A stretch of DNA of 64,000 bases from Serripes groenlandicus (GCA_031761405.1 JASEVX010000001.1:40351728-40415727); one strand, 5' to 3'; positions 33,007 through 44,644 are shown, counted from the stretch's first letter. The notes: generated by a model not told the origin, from the letters alone. Numbers and translations are program-made.

Positions 33007-33419
33007 CTACACATCAGGATATAAAAGGAATCCAGAGAATGAACTCCAGTATTCCATGGTTGTTGAAGGGTCGGTGCAACTTGTCAATGTCACATTCTCC
33101 CCTTTATCAAGATGTACTATTCCAGTGTTACCAGCATACGCATTCCCTTTGTCGGTGTCGTCGTCTGTAGGATTGACACGCCCACGTAGAAAATAATCAT
33201 TAGAGTTCTTTCGTAAGTAACAAGCTACATAATCAACTCTTGTATCTGCCCTTTTCTTCACCAGAATAAACGTAAACATATATACACCAGGTTTACTACA
33301 CGTAAAGATTCCTGTTGATGGATCGAAGTCGCCTCCAAGATTGTAGATGACGTTGGAGAAGGTAAGGTGGTAGTCTACTAGCGCTTTTGGATGGTCCACG
33401 GTGAACGAGGACGCGATTG
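33007..33419 (-). CDS. C1q domain, terminal exon
   Basis: Acceptor TTTATTATTCTACAG (reverse strand); stop TAG at 33007-33009. Reads AIASSFTVDHPKALVDYHLT, then GGDFDPSTGIFTC, KPGVYMFTF and the closing SFSGFLLYPDV, the usual aromatic and glycine landmarks of the C1q jelly roll. Enters in phase 1 from the TSP1 exon. Confidence 0.92.
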
Positions 33420-36400
33420 CTGTAGAATAATAAACAATCATTAGGGATGCAGATAAGCAACGTACTTTATCTTCTAAAATACTCGATGATATTAAACACC
33501 TCTGTTGTGGGTACTCAAAAGAGTCGTCTCGTCAGTCGATACACTTCTTTCAATTATAACAACAACGGGATTGTATACCTCATTAGAAGGCATAGGTGCA
33601 ATTACTAGTTGACTCCACCTTTTCTAGGCCTCAGACCTCTCACATTTGGTATAGGCTATGTGCCCGTTTTCAGGAATAAAGTAAGTAATATTTTATTATA
33701 GTGACATGTGTACATATTTTACAATTACAAACATCAAACAATATAAACACCCGGCCGCGTATGGCATATAAGTCACTTTTGATAAACAATATTTACAGAT
33801 AAGGTAAAAAAGAGATAACAAGAGAAGAAAGAAAAAAATTATATATATATATATATATATATAGGAATAACCCTCACATGAGAAAATGAAAACTAGAACA
33901 CATGTTGTTACGATGCAAAATACAAGTGAGCGGTGCTCCAGCTTTAGGTCAAAGGAAAGCAATTCGGATCGGAGCGCCGGGCAGAAATCTTGTCCATGGA
34001 AGTTCAGATGAATCCATAAGACTGAAGTGGTCTCCCATTGGACAATAATGATTTTGTTTTCTGGTCAGGGTTCGATCCCGTTTGCCATGGTCGTGTCGGA
34101 GAGTCCTCGGGCAAAAGACATTTCATATCCTGGTTCTTATAGTATCACACAGGTATAATGAATACATGTTTTATTGCCTTGATATGACTGAAATAATGTT
34201 GAAAACTTCGTATAATCCCAACGATGCATTTAAAGAACTGTGTACATTATACAGTAAGGAACTTTCTTAAAATCTTTAATCTCGCGTTCATATTAGATTT
34301 CTTTAAATCGCCCAAAGTTACCTCCGAAGTCGACGATTCTTAGAATCCCATTCATTCCATTACGTTCGATATATTTATTATTGCGATCACAAATTAACCC
34401 TTTCCCTCATATAGACGCTTTCTGACGCCTCTGCAGCAGACGGCTATTTGAAAACATAGTGACAAAAGAAGAAATTGCACAAAACGTACAATTTCTCCTT
34501 TTGACACGATGTTTTCCACTTTTTGTCATAGTTCATCCATTCAATTATAGAGATTTTCTATTTGTTGACAAAAGATGTTCAAAGTCGTCTGCTGCAGAAT
34601 TGTCGTATGAGGGAAAGGGTTAAAGTGTTATATCTGTAGAGCATAGCATTACCTGGGCATCGATTATTGTTACAGGAGGAAATTCCACTTGGTTGACCTC
34701 GACAAGACTTCCCGTAAACAGACGGTTCCGGATTGGAACATTCACGCGTCCGTGTCTTGAATCCGTTACCACAGGACGCACTGCATAATGACCACGCGTC
34801 CCAGTTAGACCAGCCGCCATCTGAAAGATGGAACAGCTACAAAACTGGGGGATCTATTTTCGAATAAGGTCACTTTATTTGAAATACTACCATCCTAGGA
34901 GATTAAAAGCATGTCTTTAAAATTAAGGTATTTGGGTAAATTATGTTCTGCATTTAAATGACAAATTGTAGACGGAAAATGTTGAGATTGCTTTTACATT
35001 AACGTGAACTACAATTTACTAAATCGTTGCTTTATTCAGCACAAAAATGAATCAATTATCTCGTTTGCAATTATAAGTAAATTAATAAGGTTTATAGCAA
35101 TTTACAACATTTAATTTCGCTTGCGGGTTATCAATGAGTTTCTCTTTCTTGGACAGTGTTACTGTGAAAATGAATTGATCGCGAACGTAAAAGCATCATT
35201 AGGTCTACTGTACTCACACATGGGTAGACACGGTACCTCCATGAGTGTTCGTGGGGTTGTCTCTATAGTGGAACTGGGTTATATGAGCCGTTCAAAGAGA
35301 AAACAAACATTATGGACTCTGCGTAATGTTTCGATTCGGATCAGCCTGCGCAATCCTCAGGCTAATCCGGATCGACACATTCCGTACCAGGGGAAAAGAG
35401 GTATATAAAGTAATGATTCCTGAGACAGAAAATCAACAGGAGGCGAAAAGTGTCTGTCCGGGTTAGCCTGTATGGCATGGTTAGGCTGATCCGGGTCGAT
35501 ACTTATCGCAGAGTCCATCATGTTGGTGTTCTCGTGGAACGGATCATATGTACCCGACCATACACGAAGGTAGCTTGAATCGATTACAGTTGAGTGTGTT
35601 CCATGATATGAAACAGGATTAAATTTCAGATTTTGTGAAGGAAGATTTTATTTTTTGCCTTTTGAGCTTACGTTCGTAATAAAGTCGTCTTTATTTCTGC
35701 AGTTATGAAATATTTTCTTTTGATTCTTTAGTGATACTTCCCATAGCACACAGACTCGAACGAGTTCCCTTTGATTTATTTAATTAATTTGCCTGTCTGG
35801 TTATTCGCATCTCATGTAATTTAGCCAAACTATCATTATGAAAGTTAAGGTTCAAAATGCGCCCAAAATGCAGCTACGGCGATAGACATCTGCGTAATGT
35901 ATAGACTGATCCGGCCGACACATTCCGATTTGTCGTGCCCAACATGACAATCTTTGTCGACGAGTGGCCTTGAAACACGCTTTTCATTCATTCAAGTATA
36001 GATCAGTGGTATGTTTTTATTCACCGGTGTATTAGTGCTCACAACAGTAAAATACAATACCTGCACATGCTTTCGGAGGACACACTCTGTGATTGCTTGA
36101 TTCTCCGTGACAAGGGTCTCCGTTTGTGTCGGGATATGGGTTAGAGCAGGTTCTATCCCGCGTCTGAAGGCCGGGACCACATGACACGGAACACGTTCCC
36201 CACGGGGACCACTCACTCCATCCACCATGCACTGTAAACAATTTACGAGTTTATTTATTGCGGCTCCCATGTAATATTGTAATTTTTTGCTTGTATTGTG
36301 TAAATAAATACTAAATATAGTTAATAATATCAGTCAGGGTTTTTCGGGCAATGTTTGCATACAACACGTTCAGAATAACAGGACTTAAAGACCATAGGAC

Positions 36401-39400
36401 CACAACTGATATTGTTTTTAGACGCCTCTGCGGCAGACGACTTTTAATAACTTCGTGTGAAAAGAGGAAATTGCTCATAATGAGCAAATGTCTCATTTTG
36501 CCACAATGATTTCGCCTGTATTCAATGTATATAATTCATCAAATTTTTGCAAATGTGTATACATTTATTCATATAGATCAACAGGTTCTCAATACTCTTT
36601 ATATTCACGTTTAGCGCGATAAGGGTTAAATTTACTTTGTTTTCCTTTTGTAACCTTCCATGATTTATTGGCGAAGTGTACAGAAACAGATCAGAGAGTT
36701 TAACTGAATACAAGTATATGATGAATCCCTGACAAAACTACCATTAAATCTCGAAAAGAATGTTACCAAGTTTTATTTTACTTCGAATATGAACGCAAAA
36801 TGTACATCCTTTACTACTGAAAGCTTGACGGATTGAGATAAGCTTATATGCATTTGTTAGTAGTTACCATGCTTGCTAACAATACGTTTAAAGAAATGAA
36901 ATATTTTAGCATTTTTATAAGGGAATCAAAAATTATGAAATTCGTTATTATTACTTAGCACTTAGTATAGTTGATGGTCTTTGGGGCCTGGTTTGTTAAC
37001 ACAGGGATCATGAATAATTGGACTGTCCCCCTCATATATCTAAAATAGTTTTTTAAACGACGTAATATCTCAATAAATCAAATCGGGCTTAAAAAAGGTA
37101 AAAGAATTACCACCTAAGCAGAGTCTACGGTTGCATGTTTCCGAATCACAACACGCCATGCAGTTATTGGGATCAGTACCATTGCTGAGAAGGAACCGAC
37201 GTCCAATTATAGACACTGGAGTTGTCCGACAGTCCTTTGTTTAAACAAAAGAATACAGTCACACAATGGAAGTTAACCCTTTCCCACATACAGCAAAACT
37301 ACAGCAGACGACTTTGAAAACAATTTGGGGAAAAAAGCAGACAATCACTACAGATGACAGTTCAATTGTAATATAGAGAAGAAAACATTGTGGCCAATGG
37401 ATAAATTGTTCATTTTGAGCAATTTATCCATTGGCGACAATGTCTTCAAAAGTCGTCTGCTGCACGGGCGTCAGAAAGCGTCTGTATGTGAGAAAGGGTG
37501 TATACATGTCGAAAACGAAAGCAACTAAAACAATAGTTTAAAAATACACAAATGAACGGCACTCTGCGAGAACCAACTGTAAGGCTTTAAGTACCAAAGT
37601 AAATTCAGATCACCGCACAGTCTGATCTGCTTCGCATTGTTCGTCAATTTATATTCGAAGATTTCGAGAAATGTCTGAAAAACGTTTATCGGTGTCAGGG
37701 GGCGTAGCTCCCTTTATGCACTGAAGGCACGAGCCTACACATTTTTTCTCAAAATTCCCCAAAATGTAGCTGCGGCTATAGAAATCTGCGTAATGTATCG
37801 ACCAGATCAGCCTTAGGGGGATAGATGTATAGAGTAGTTATTCCTGAAACAGAAAATCCACAGGAGGCGAAAAGTATATATCCGGGTAGGCCTGTGTGGC
37901 ATGCTTAGGCTGATCCGGTTCGATACTTTACGCAGAGTCCACAATGTTAATTTTCTCACAAGATGGCCTACACATTGTGTATTGCCAAGCTATGCCCCTG
38001 TGTGTACAATACCAGTATAACCGACAAGCTTATCCGGACATATATCATTCATAATACTAGACCCACAATCCTCGGCGCCGATGAGAGAAGCAACAAGTAT
38101 TGCACCTATCAACATTTTGCGTGGGGGGGGGGGGGGGGGGGGGGGGCAGCTAATTCCGCACCCTAGAGCCAATACTTTTGTCTAAACCCCCATAGTGGGA
38201 GATGTTTTGTGTACTCCGGGTACCGGGAAGTAAAATCCGACCAATGTCTATTTCCCGGGACCCGGAATCATTCGGGAATCGTCTTCTGTCTTAAGTCCCG
38301 TGTGTTATTTATTTATTATTATTTTCCGTCATAACAGACGACAGTAATACGAATTCCAAGCGTATAGTGGTCCTGCAATTAAACTTGAATTGAACATAGT
38401 TTTGCGGTATTATTTTTGTTTACAAAGATTTTACCTTTTTGGTCAACAGACATTTTGATATTAGTTCACTAAACAGATGAGGTTGCTGTGTTAATGAACT
38501 GTCATTGAAGGAGGGTTTTATACACCGTGATGTAACAGAAAAATCGTTGAAAGCTTCGTAAAACACCAAACAAGACATGGAAATTCCATGAAACCAGGTT
38601 TTCTATAATGGAAGGTGTTTGATTAAGAATTAACAGATCTGTCAAATCTTTCCGGTAATAGTTAATCAAAGCTAGTAATTCAAGTAACAGGGAATATTTC
38701 TATTGATGGATAATCATAAGGGAAAACCTTGAAGCTAATCTAGAAGCTACGGATAAATTATTTATATGCAACACATTGTCTTAGAAGCTATAGATAAAAT
38801 ATTTATATGCAACACATTGTATTGATATAATGCATATCTATGCTATATTCTTTTAAATTGCCAAGTTATTTAATATGGAGCATATTTGCGCGAAATTATT
38901 TGAAAATATCTATATGCATGGTAAAGTTATGGTCTGAACTAAAAAAGTTCAAGTAAAGTATATTTTCTGTCACTGTGACCATGACCTGGAAGCTAAAGAC
39001 CTTGACCTCGAAGCTAAACACATAAATTGTGCATATGACACAGCGTCTTGATATGGTGTATATCTGTTCCAAGCTATTTGAAAATATCTCTATGGATGAA
39101 AAAAAAGTTATTGTCCGGACAAGAAAAGTTCAACTGATGTCTATTTGTTGTCACTGTGACCTTGACCTTGAAGCTACAGACAACAGTTTTGCATGTGACA
39201 CATCATATTGATATAGTTCATATTTGTGCCAAGTTATTAGAAAATATCTCTATGCATGTTATGGTCCGGACAAGAAAAGTTCAATTAAAGTCTATTTCTT
39301 ATCACTGTGACCTTGACCTTGAATCTACAGATTTTTTTTTTTGCATTTGGCACATCGTCTTGATATGTTGCATGTTTGTGCCAAGTTATTTGAAAATATC

Positions 39401-41817
39401 TCTATGCATGACAAAGTTATGGTCCGGACAAGAAAAGTTCAATTAAGTATATTTCTTATCACTGTGACCTTGACCTTGAATCTACAGAATTTTGTTTAGC
39501 ATTTGGCACATCGTCTTGATATGGTGCATGTTTGTGCCAAGTTATTTGAAAATATCTCTATGCATGACAAAGTTATGGTCCGGACAAGAAAAGTTCAATT
39601 AAAGTCTAGTTCTTATCACTGTGACCTTGACCTTGAATCTACAGATTTTGTTTTTGCATTTTGCACATCGTCTTGATATGGTGCATGTTTGTGCCAAGTT
39701 ATTTGAAAATATCTCTATGCATGACAAAGTTATGGTCCGGACAAGAAAAGTTCATTTAAAGTCTATTTGTTATCACTGTGACCTTGACCTTGAATCTACA
39801 GATATTTTTTTTTGCATTTGGCACATCGTCTTGATATGGTGCATGTTTGTGCCAAGTTATTTGAAAATATCTCTATGCATGACAAAGTTATGGTCCGGAC
39901 AAGAAAAGTTCAATTAAAGTCTATTTCTTATCACTGACCTTGACCTTGAATCTACAGATTTTTTTTTTTTTGCATTTGGCACATCGTCTTGATATGGTGC
40001 ATGTTTGTGCCAAGTTAAATATCTTTATGCATGACAAAGTTATGGTCCGGACAAGAAAAGTTCAATTAAAGTCTAGTTCTTATCACTGTGACCTTGACCT
40101 TGAATCTACAGAATTTGTTTTTGCATTTGGCACATCGTCTTGATATGGTGCATGTTTGTGCCAAGTTATTTGAAAATATCTCTATGCATGGCAAAGATAT
40201 GGTCCGGACAAGGAAAGTTGACGCCCGCCCGCCCGCCCGCACGCCCGCCCGCCCGCACGCCAAACCGCCCGCACGCCGACTTCGCCAAACTAATAACCAG
40301 ATTTTTCCTTCGGAAAACCTGGTTAACAATCAATCAATCAATTAATCAATCAATTAATGTCGAGTGTTTCGAGGATAACAAAGTCACTTCAAACCAACTT
40401 ATACCTGTTTTCGGCGGCAGCCTAGGTTGAACACATATCCTTGATTTCCAGGACTTTTTTCTTGGTAACAAATCTGTATAGAAAAAATGTACAGTCATAC
40501 TCAACTGTTACCATTTGCAAGCATTATCTTATGAAAATCGATACTTAATTGATCTATTAATGTTTAGTGGTAGATGGAATTGATATATTTGTTAGGTATA
40601 CAAACAAAAACATTGGCAATACCAAAACCACATTTTTAATCCATCTCATCTACGATTAAGAATCTTATGAAAATCGATACTTAATTGTACAATTGATTTT
40701 TAGTGGCAGATCTATGTACATGTATATCAAATTGATATTTTTTAGGTAAACAAATAAAAACATTGGAAATACCAAAACTACAGTTTTAATCCATCTATGA
40801 TTAAGAATCTTATGAAAATCGATACTTAATTGTACTAGTGATTTTTAGTGGTAGATCTATGTAGATAGATATTCTTTATTTTGTAACGTAAACTTTACAT
40901 AGTTTCTGGATACATACAAACAAGTATATACATATTTTTAACAAGGTCATGAATGAGTTATAAGCATTAATTCGATATAACACATACATATACGAGGACG
41001 AACGAAACATAGATATTTACATGTATAAGTAAACTATATACATGTACTTCATAAAAAAAGTTTTGACAACGTACATGTATAACGAATTGATGTTTATTTA
41101 GGTAAACAAACAAAAACATTGGAAATACCAAAACTATATTTTTAATTCATCTACGATTAAGAATCTTATGAAAATCGATACTTAATTATACTATTGATTT
41201 TTAGTGGTAGATCTATGTATAACGAATTAATATATTCTTTAGGTAAACAAACAAAAAACATTGGAAATACCAAAGTTACATTTTTAATCCAGATACGATT
41301 AAGACAGAGCTAGAAATGAGCCGTTCCGCGATAAAAAACAACATGTTGGACTCTGCGTAAAGTATCGACCCGGATCAGCATAAGCATGCCGAGCAGGCTT
41401 ACCCGGATAGACACATTTCACCTCCTGTGGATTTTCTGTTTCATGAATCATTACTCTTTACCCCTATCCCCCCTGAGACGGAATGTGTCGGCCAAGATCA
41501 GTCTGCGCGGATCGATACATAACGCAGACGCCATAATGTTGGTTTTCTCGCGGGACGGCTCAAATGTGTTGGAGCCACACTGATGCCTCAAATGACACTC
41601 GCCAAGTGTATCTATGAATCTACTATGCAATGTAAGAAATACAGGGACAATCATTCCTACAACAGTTGCCGAATGAAATCAAATTCGAATTTTATCATTT
41701 CATCATACTGTATAACTTTTTAAAAAGCTTAACTTACTTCGTCTTGATTACAAGTCACAATAGTATTGCATTCCGATATTCGAGTTCTCCCTGTGCAATT
41801 GTAACATGATATGCCAT
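33007..41817 (-). CDS. secreted Ly6/uPAR - TSP1 - TSP1 - C1q protein (5' end uncertain)
   Basis: Six exons in transcript order: 41738-41817, 40405-40473, 37114-37234, 36061-36231, 34653-34820, 33007-33419. All junctions are AG/GT with matching phase and give 340 visible residues. Residues 1-90 form a Ly6/uPAR three-finger domain (opening GISCYNC, closing CMACCDSETCN and LC). Residues 91-147 and 148-203 are thrombospondin type 1 repeats (GGWSEWSPW..CSVSCG and GGWSNWDAW..CSASCG). Residues 204-340 are a C1q domain ending FSGFLLYPDV. C1q proteins are expanded in bivalves as secreted recognition molecules, so a role in binding microbes or particles is possible but not shown. No collagen stretch is present. 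The signal peptide exon is not found; 42740-42856 is a phase-compatible candidate upstream exon. Confidence 0.85.
33420..34393. other. intron of the C1q gene
   Basis: Contains an (AT)n run at about 33839-33863 and a SINE-like piece (GTTCGATCCCGTTTGCCATG, 34069) with the tail TGTTGAAAACTTCGTATAAT. Confidence 0.55.
34394..34623 (+). mobile_element. P element, full length 230 bp, beside a TSP1 exon
   Basis: TTAACCCTTTCCCTCATATA to GAGGGAAAGGGTTAA. It ends 29 bp from the donor of the second TSP1 exon. Confidence 0.92.
34653..34820 (-). CDS. second TSP1 exon
   Basis: 168 bp, phase 1-1, a module-exchangeable exon. DGGWSNWDAWSLCSASCGNG continues to SCNNNRCP: two Trp of the WxxW motif, six Cys and the RTR-type arginines (KTRTREC). 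Confidence 0.9.
35279..35550 (+). mobile_element. C element 4
   Basis: ATATGAGCCGTTCAAAGAGA to TTCTCGTGGAACGGATCATA. Confidence 0.88.
35860..35932 (+). mobile_element. C-element fragment, alternative end
   Basis: AATGCAGCTACGGCGATAGA, CATCTGCGTAATGTAT and GGCCGACACATTCCG; the middle is deleted. Confidence 0.65.
36061..36231 (-). CDS. first TSP1 exon
   Basis: 171 bp, phase 1-1. VHGGWSEWSPWGTCSVSCGP continues to HRVCPPKACA, with the full WxxW and six-Cys TSP1 pattern. Confidence 0.92.
36410..36530 (+). mobile_element. P-element internal fragment
   Basis: CGCCTCTGCGGCAGACGACT, then AAATTGCTCATAATGAGC. The ends are absent. Confidence 0.6.
36531..37113. other. intron of the C1q gene, nothing recognised
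   Basis: AT-rich, no repeat or open frame of note. Confidence 0.5.
37114..37234 (-). CDS. Ly6 domain exon 3
   Basis: Enters in phase 0, exits in phase 1. DCRTTPVSIIGRRFLLSNGT continues to CMACCDSETCNRRLCL; the CC-x4-CN end is diagnostic of Ly6/uPAR domains. Confidence 0.88.
37273..37499 (-). mobile_element. P element, full length, right TTAA lost
   Basis: TTAACCCTTTCCCACATACA to GTGAGAAAGGGTGTA. The palindrome is GGATAAATTG...CAATTTATCC, longer and more perfect than in other copies. Confidence 0.88.
37765..37972 (+). mobile_element. C element 5, alternative left end
   Basis: Starts TGCGGCTATAGAAATCTGCG and ends TTAATTTTCTCACAAGATGG. Confidence 0.75.
38123..38146. repeat. poly-G run of 24
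   Basis: Twenty-four consecutive G in TTGCGTG...GCAGC, within an intron of the - strand gene (poly-C in the transcript). Confidence 0.95.
38500..38580 (+). mobile_element. SINE type 1 tail fragment
   Basis: AAAATCGTTGAAAGCTTCGT followed by AAAACACCAAAC, matching the 3' end of 5681-6291. Confidence 0.5.
38720..38820. repeat. short tandem duplication
   Basis: AGAAGCTA(C/T)(G/A)GATAAA followed by ATTTATATGCAACACATTGT occurs twice, about 46 bp apart. Confidence 0.8.
38860..40219 (+). repeat. ~150-bp tandem array with repeated TGACCTTGACCTTGAA
   Basis: About nine units of TTGATATGGTGCATGTTTGT, CCAAGTTATTTGAAAATATC, ATGGTCCGGACAAGAAAAGT and CACTGTGACCTTGACCTTGA. Left units are more diverged; those from 39300 on are nearly identical apart from poly-T length. 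Lies in the intron between Ly6 exons 2 and 3. Confidence 0.9.
40220..40345. repeat. CCCG-rich microsatellite and array terminus
   Basis: (CCCGC)n-like DNA, then TTCGCCAAACTAATAACCAG and (CAAT)n. It marks the end of the preceding tandem element. Confidence 0.85.
40405..40473 (-). CDS. Ly6 domain exon 2
   Basis: 69 bp, phase 0-0. ICYQEKSPGNQGYVFNLGCR then RKQ. Acceptor TTTTCTATACAG, donor CAG|GTATAAG. Provides the middle-finger cysteines. Confidence 0.82.
40530..41300. repeat. ~135-bp tandem repeat split by another repeat
   Basis: TCTTATGAAAATCGATACTT recurs at about 40528, 40662, 40808 and 41163, with TTAGTGGTAGAT, CAAAAACATTGG and ATACCAAAAC in each. An unrelated element occupies 40862-41075. 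Confidence 0.8.
40862..41075 (+). repeat. dispersed repeat, copy 1
   Basis: AGATAGATATTCTTTATTTT to ATAGATATTTACATGTATAA. Copy 2 is at 43498-43685. Confidence 0.8.
41314..41565 (+). mobile_element. C element 6, full length
   Basis: AATGAGCCGTTCCGCGATAA to TTTTCTCGCGGGACGGCTCA. Confidence 0.9.
41738..41817 (-). CDS. Ly6 domain exon 1
   Basis: Acceptor TTCCCTTCTTTTAAG, donor GAA|GTAAGT; enters in phase 1, exits in phase 0. DGISCYNCTGRTRISECNTI then VTCNQDE, the LxCYxC start of a three-finger domain. Confidence 0.85.
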
Positions 41818-41986
41818 CTTAAAAGAAGGGAAAAATAAACAGAGATGAAAAAGTAAACAAGCTCATATAGCTCATGATAGCATAATTGTCCTAGCAGTTA
41901 ACAATAGTTCTGAGTTATCCATTTTCCACCTGAAAATGCAACGGACAAGTTTTTTTTTGCAACAATGTCTTCAACTCTTTTCAATA

Positions 41987-42231
41987 TTTGAGCCGTCCCG
42001 CGAGAAAACCAACATAATGACCTCTGCGTAATGTATTGACCCAGATCAGCCTGTGCAGTTCGCGCAGGCTAATCCGGGCCGACACATTCCGACTCAGGTG
42101 GATAGAGGTATAGAATAATGATTCCTGGAACAGAAAATCCACAGGAGGCGAAATGTCTGTCCAGGTTAGCTTGCGCGACATGCTCAGGCTGATTCGGGTC
42201 GACAATGTTGGTTTTCTCGCGGGAAGGCTCT
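41987..42231 (+). mobile_element. C element 7
   Basis: TTTGAGCCGTCCCGCGAGAA to GTTTTCTCGCGGGAAGGCTC. Confidence 0.9.
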
Positions 42232-42424
42232 TTTATCCTTGTCTGTGTACGGAGTTTCTATGTTTTTGCCTAGGCGTACTATAAAATTCGCCTGCTGCAT
42301 ATTTGTTGTTTGTAGGAAAGAATTAAAAGTGTGCAGTTTATAACAATTCAGACAGAGTTTACCAGTTTACTGTAGCACGCACTGACTTTCCACTTGACGT
42401 CACTTTCTTATCAGAATGTTTTAA

Positions 42425-42545
42425 GTGTTTTACGCAGCCTTCAACACGTTTCTATTTATTTCACGGTATTTCCTGGGTAAGTTACTAGTACTACCGGTCC
42501 ATTTATCCCGACACCAGCTAGTCAGTCAGGGGCGTGACAATCGAG
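42425..42545 (-). mobile_element. SINE type 1 tail, reversed
   Basis: The reverse strand contains ACTAGCTGGTGTCGGGATAA and ACCCAGGAAATACCG, as in 30510-30570. Confidence 0.65.
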
Positions 42546-42739
42546 TATTCACACAGGTGCAGTAGGGGGTATATTACATAGGGAAAATCCTACATTGCAT
42601 ATGGTGAGATCAACTGGTCTGTTGGGTCATAACGAAAACACAAAGTCATAACGAAAACACAAACCAGCTATATCCTCAAACAGATATATCGACATTTTCG
42701 GACGAAATTAAGCCTTTTCCATTCTGCATTTTGTTTTAC

Positions 42740-42856
42740 CTTTCTGACGAATTGTACACTGTACTACACATTGGCGTACATGCGTATGCCTTGGTATGCG
42801 TCTGTCAGTCGTAATGCGAACCCTGCAATTCTGAGCTCCAAGGACGGTTGCCATGG
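42740..42856 (-). CDS. candidate upstream exon of the Ly6-TSP1-C1q gene
   Basis: Donor AAAG|GTAAAAC leaves one G, which with AT of the next exon makes Asp, so the phase fits. The frame reads MATVLGAQNCRVRITTDRRI and on to RQCVVQCTIRQK. A weak acceptor (GTGGTAG) would give a 117-bp phase 1-1 exon. It is neither a signal peptide nor a clear domain, so this is tentative. Confidence 0.4.
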
Positions 42857-43212
42857 CTACCACGTTTAAAGTTTTCGTATGAAACAGATGTAATGTACAT
42901 CGACTAGAATATATAAACTTTCAAGAGGTTAAACCAAATTCAATTTGATTGGTGTATGTAATTCTTACCTGCAGATCTGCCGTTAAAACAAAAAAGGAGA
43001 AGCAAAATGCCTACACAAGAATCAACAAAATACATATCTTATATTGGCACTATTTCGACACTATATATACAATGCAGTGCGTGTTGTTTAAAATCAACAG
43101 AGGTTTTGACATAGTTTCCTACATTATTCTACATTTATAGAATCCTTTGACTAGTGAATAGTCACCTAAGAGATAACGATCCTTATCATTTGGTTCGAAG
43201 ATTGCTCTATAA

Positions 43213-43465
43213 ATATGAGCCAATCCATGAGAAAACCAACATTATAGACTCTGCGTAATGTTACGACCCAGATCAGCCTGCACAGTACGTGCAGGCTAAT
43301 CCGGGCCGACATATTCCGTCTTAAAGGGGTAGAGGTATAGAGTAATGATTCCTGAAACAGAAAACACCACAGGAGGCGAAAAGTGTCTGTCCAGGTAAGC
43401 TTGCGCGGCATGCTTAGGCTGATCCGGGTAGATACTTTCCGCAGTGTCCACAATGTTGGTTTTTA
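43213..43465 (+). mobile_element. C element 8, diverged ends
   Basis: ATATGAGCCAATCCATGAGA to CACAATGTTGGTTTTTATAT. Confidence 0.85.
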
Positions 43466-43497
43466 TATTAAGGGAACACATATAACGAACAGTAGTT

Positions 43498-43685
43498 ATA
43501 GATAGATAGATATTCTTTAGTTTGTAACGTAAACTTTACATAGTTTCTAGTTGCATACAAAAACGTATAGGCCCCTATACATATTTTAACTAAGTCATGA
43601 ATGAGTTATAAGCATTACATCGATATAACACATACATATACGAGGATGAACAAAACATAGATATTTACATATGTATACTATATTC
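43498..43685 (+). repeat. dispersed repeat, copy 2
   Basis: Same sequence as 40862-41075, with GCATACAAAAACGTATAGGC in place of the equivalent stretch. Confidence 0.8.
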
Positions 43686-43894
43686 TTAATCAAATTAAAT
43701 TTGTACAATGCGATGTAAACAAAATTCAAGCATGGTTAATGTCAGATTAATTTCTATGAGTAAATGTCAAACGTAAAATAGATGCCTTCTCGGATATATT
43801 TAGCCAAATCCATCAATGTTTTCGTGTTATCGCTTTTTAAGAGTTCGACAAATTTAGAAACATTGCTTGGTTGTGTAGTAAGCTTTTAAATATT

Positions 43895-44060
43895 AATATA
43901 GGCCTGATCATACCTTAAGCAGATGCAGAGCTCGCGATTAATTACAAACGAAATTCACTGTGCCCCTATTAAATATGAATATAGACCTGATCATACCTTA
44001 ATCAGATGCAGAGCTCGCGATTAATTACATACGAAATTCACTGTGCCCCTATTAATGCTA
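43895..44060. repeat. 76-bp tandem duplication
   Basis: CTGATCATACCTTAA(G/T)CAG, AGCTCGCGATTAATTACA and TTCACTGTGCCCCTATTAA occur twice in succession. Confidence 0.88.
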
Positions 44061-44103
44061 CAATGGGTAATATCAGTGGCGTAGCTTTGCAATAATCAAT
44101 GTG

Positions 44104-44354
44104 TAGGCCGTCCCGTGAGAAAATCAACATTGTGGACTCTGCGTAAAGTATCGACCCGGATCAGCCTAAGCATGCCACACAGGCCTACCCGGATAGACAC
44201 ACTTTTCGCCTCCTGTAGATTTTCTGTTTCAGGAATCACTACTCTATACATCTATCCCCCCTAAGACGGAATGTGTCGGCCGGATCAGTCTGCGCGGACA
44301 GCGCAGGCTGATCTGGTCGATACATTACGCAGATGTCTATCGCCGCAGCTGCAT
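44104..44354 (+). mobile_element. C element 9, alternative right end
   Basis: GGCCGTCCCGTGAGAAAATC to CATTACGCAGATGTCTATCG, then CCGCAGCTGCATT; this right end is the reverse of the start of copies 2 and 5. Confidence 0.85.
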
Positions 44355-44644
44355 TCCAGGAATCGTACTCTACCAAGAAGTAGCGTAACGTTAACATTGG
44401 GAGCAAGAATAAATGTGCCGAGTCAGGCGATAAGGGTATTGTTACATATGCAGCTAGTGGCGACACTAGCGCCCCCTAGTATCCGCATATTATCACGTCT
44501 GCTAACATAAAAATCCAAGTCACATCATGAGTATCTAAAAGTGTTAAGACAAAAGTGATTGCGCAAAGATTGTGCAGGGACAAGTACCTGTATTTTACAC
44601 GATATGAGGTGAAATGCGAGTTCAAGTTACCATTTACCTGTCCA

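Noticed and set aside
40066..40345. Ala/Gly/Arg-rich or Pro-rich open frames
   Set aside because: They are translations of the CCCG microsatellite and the array end.
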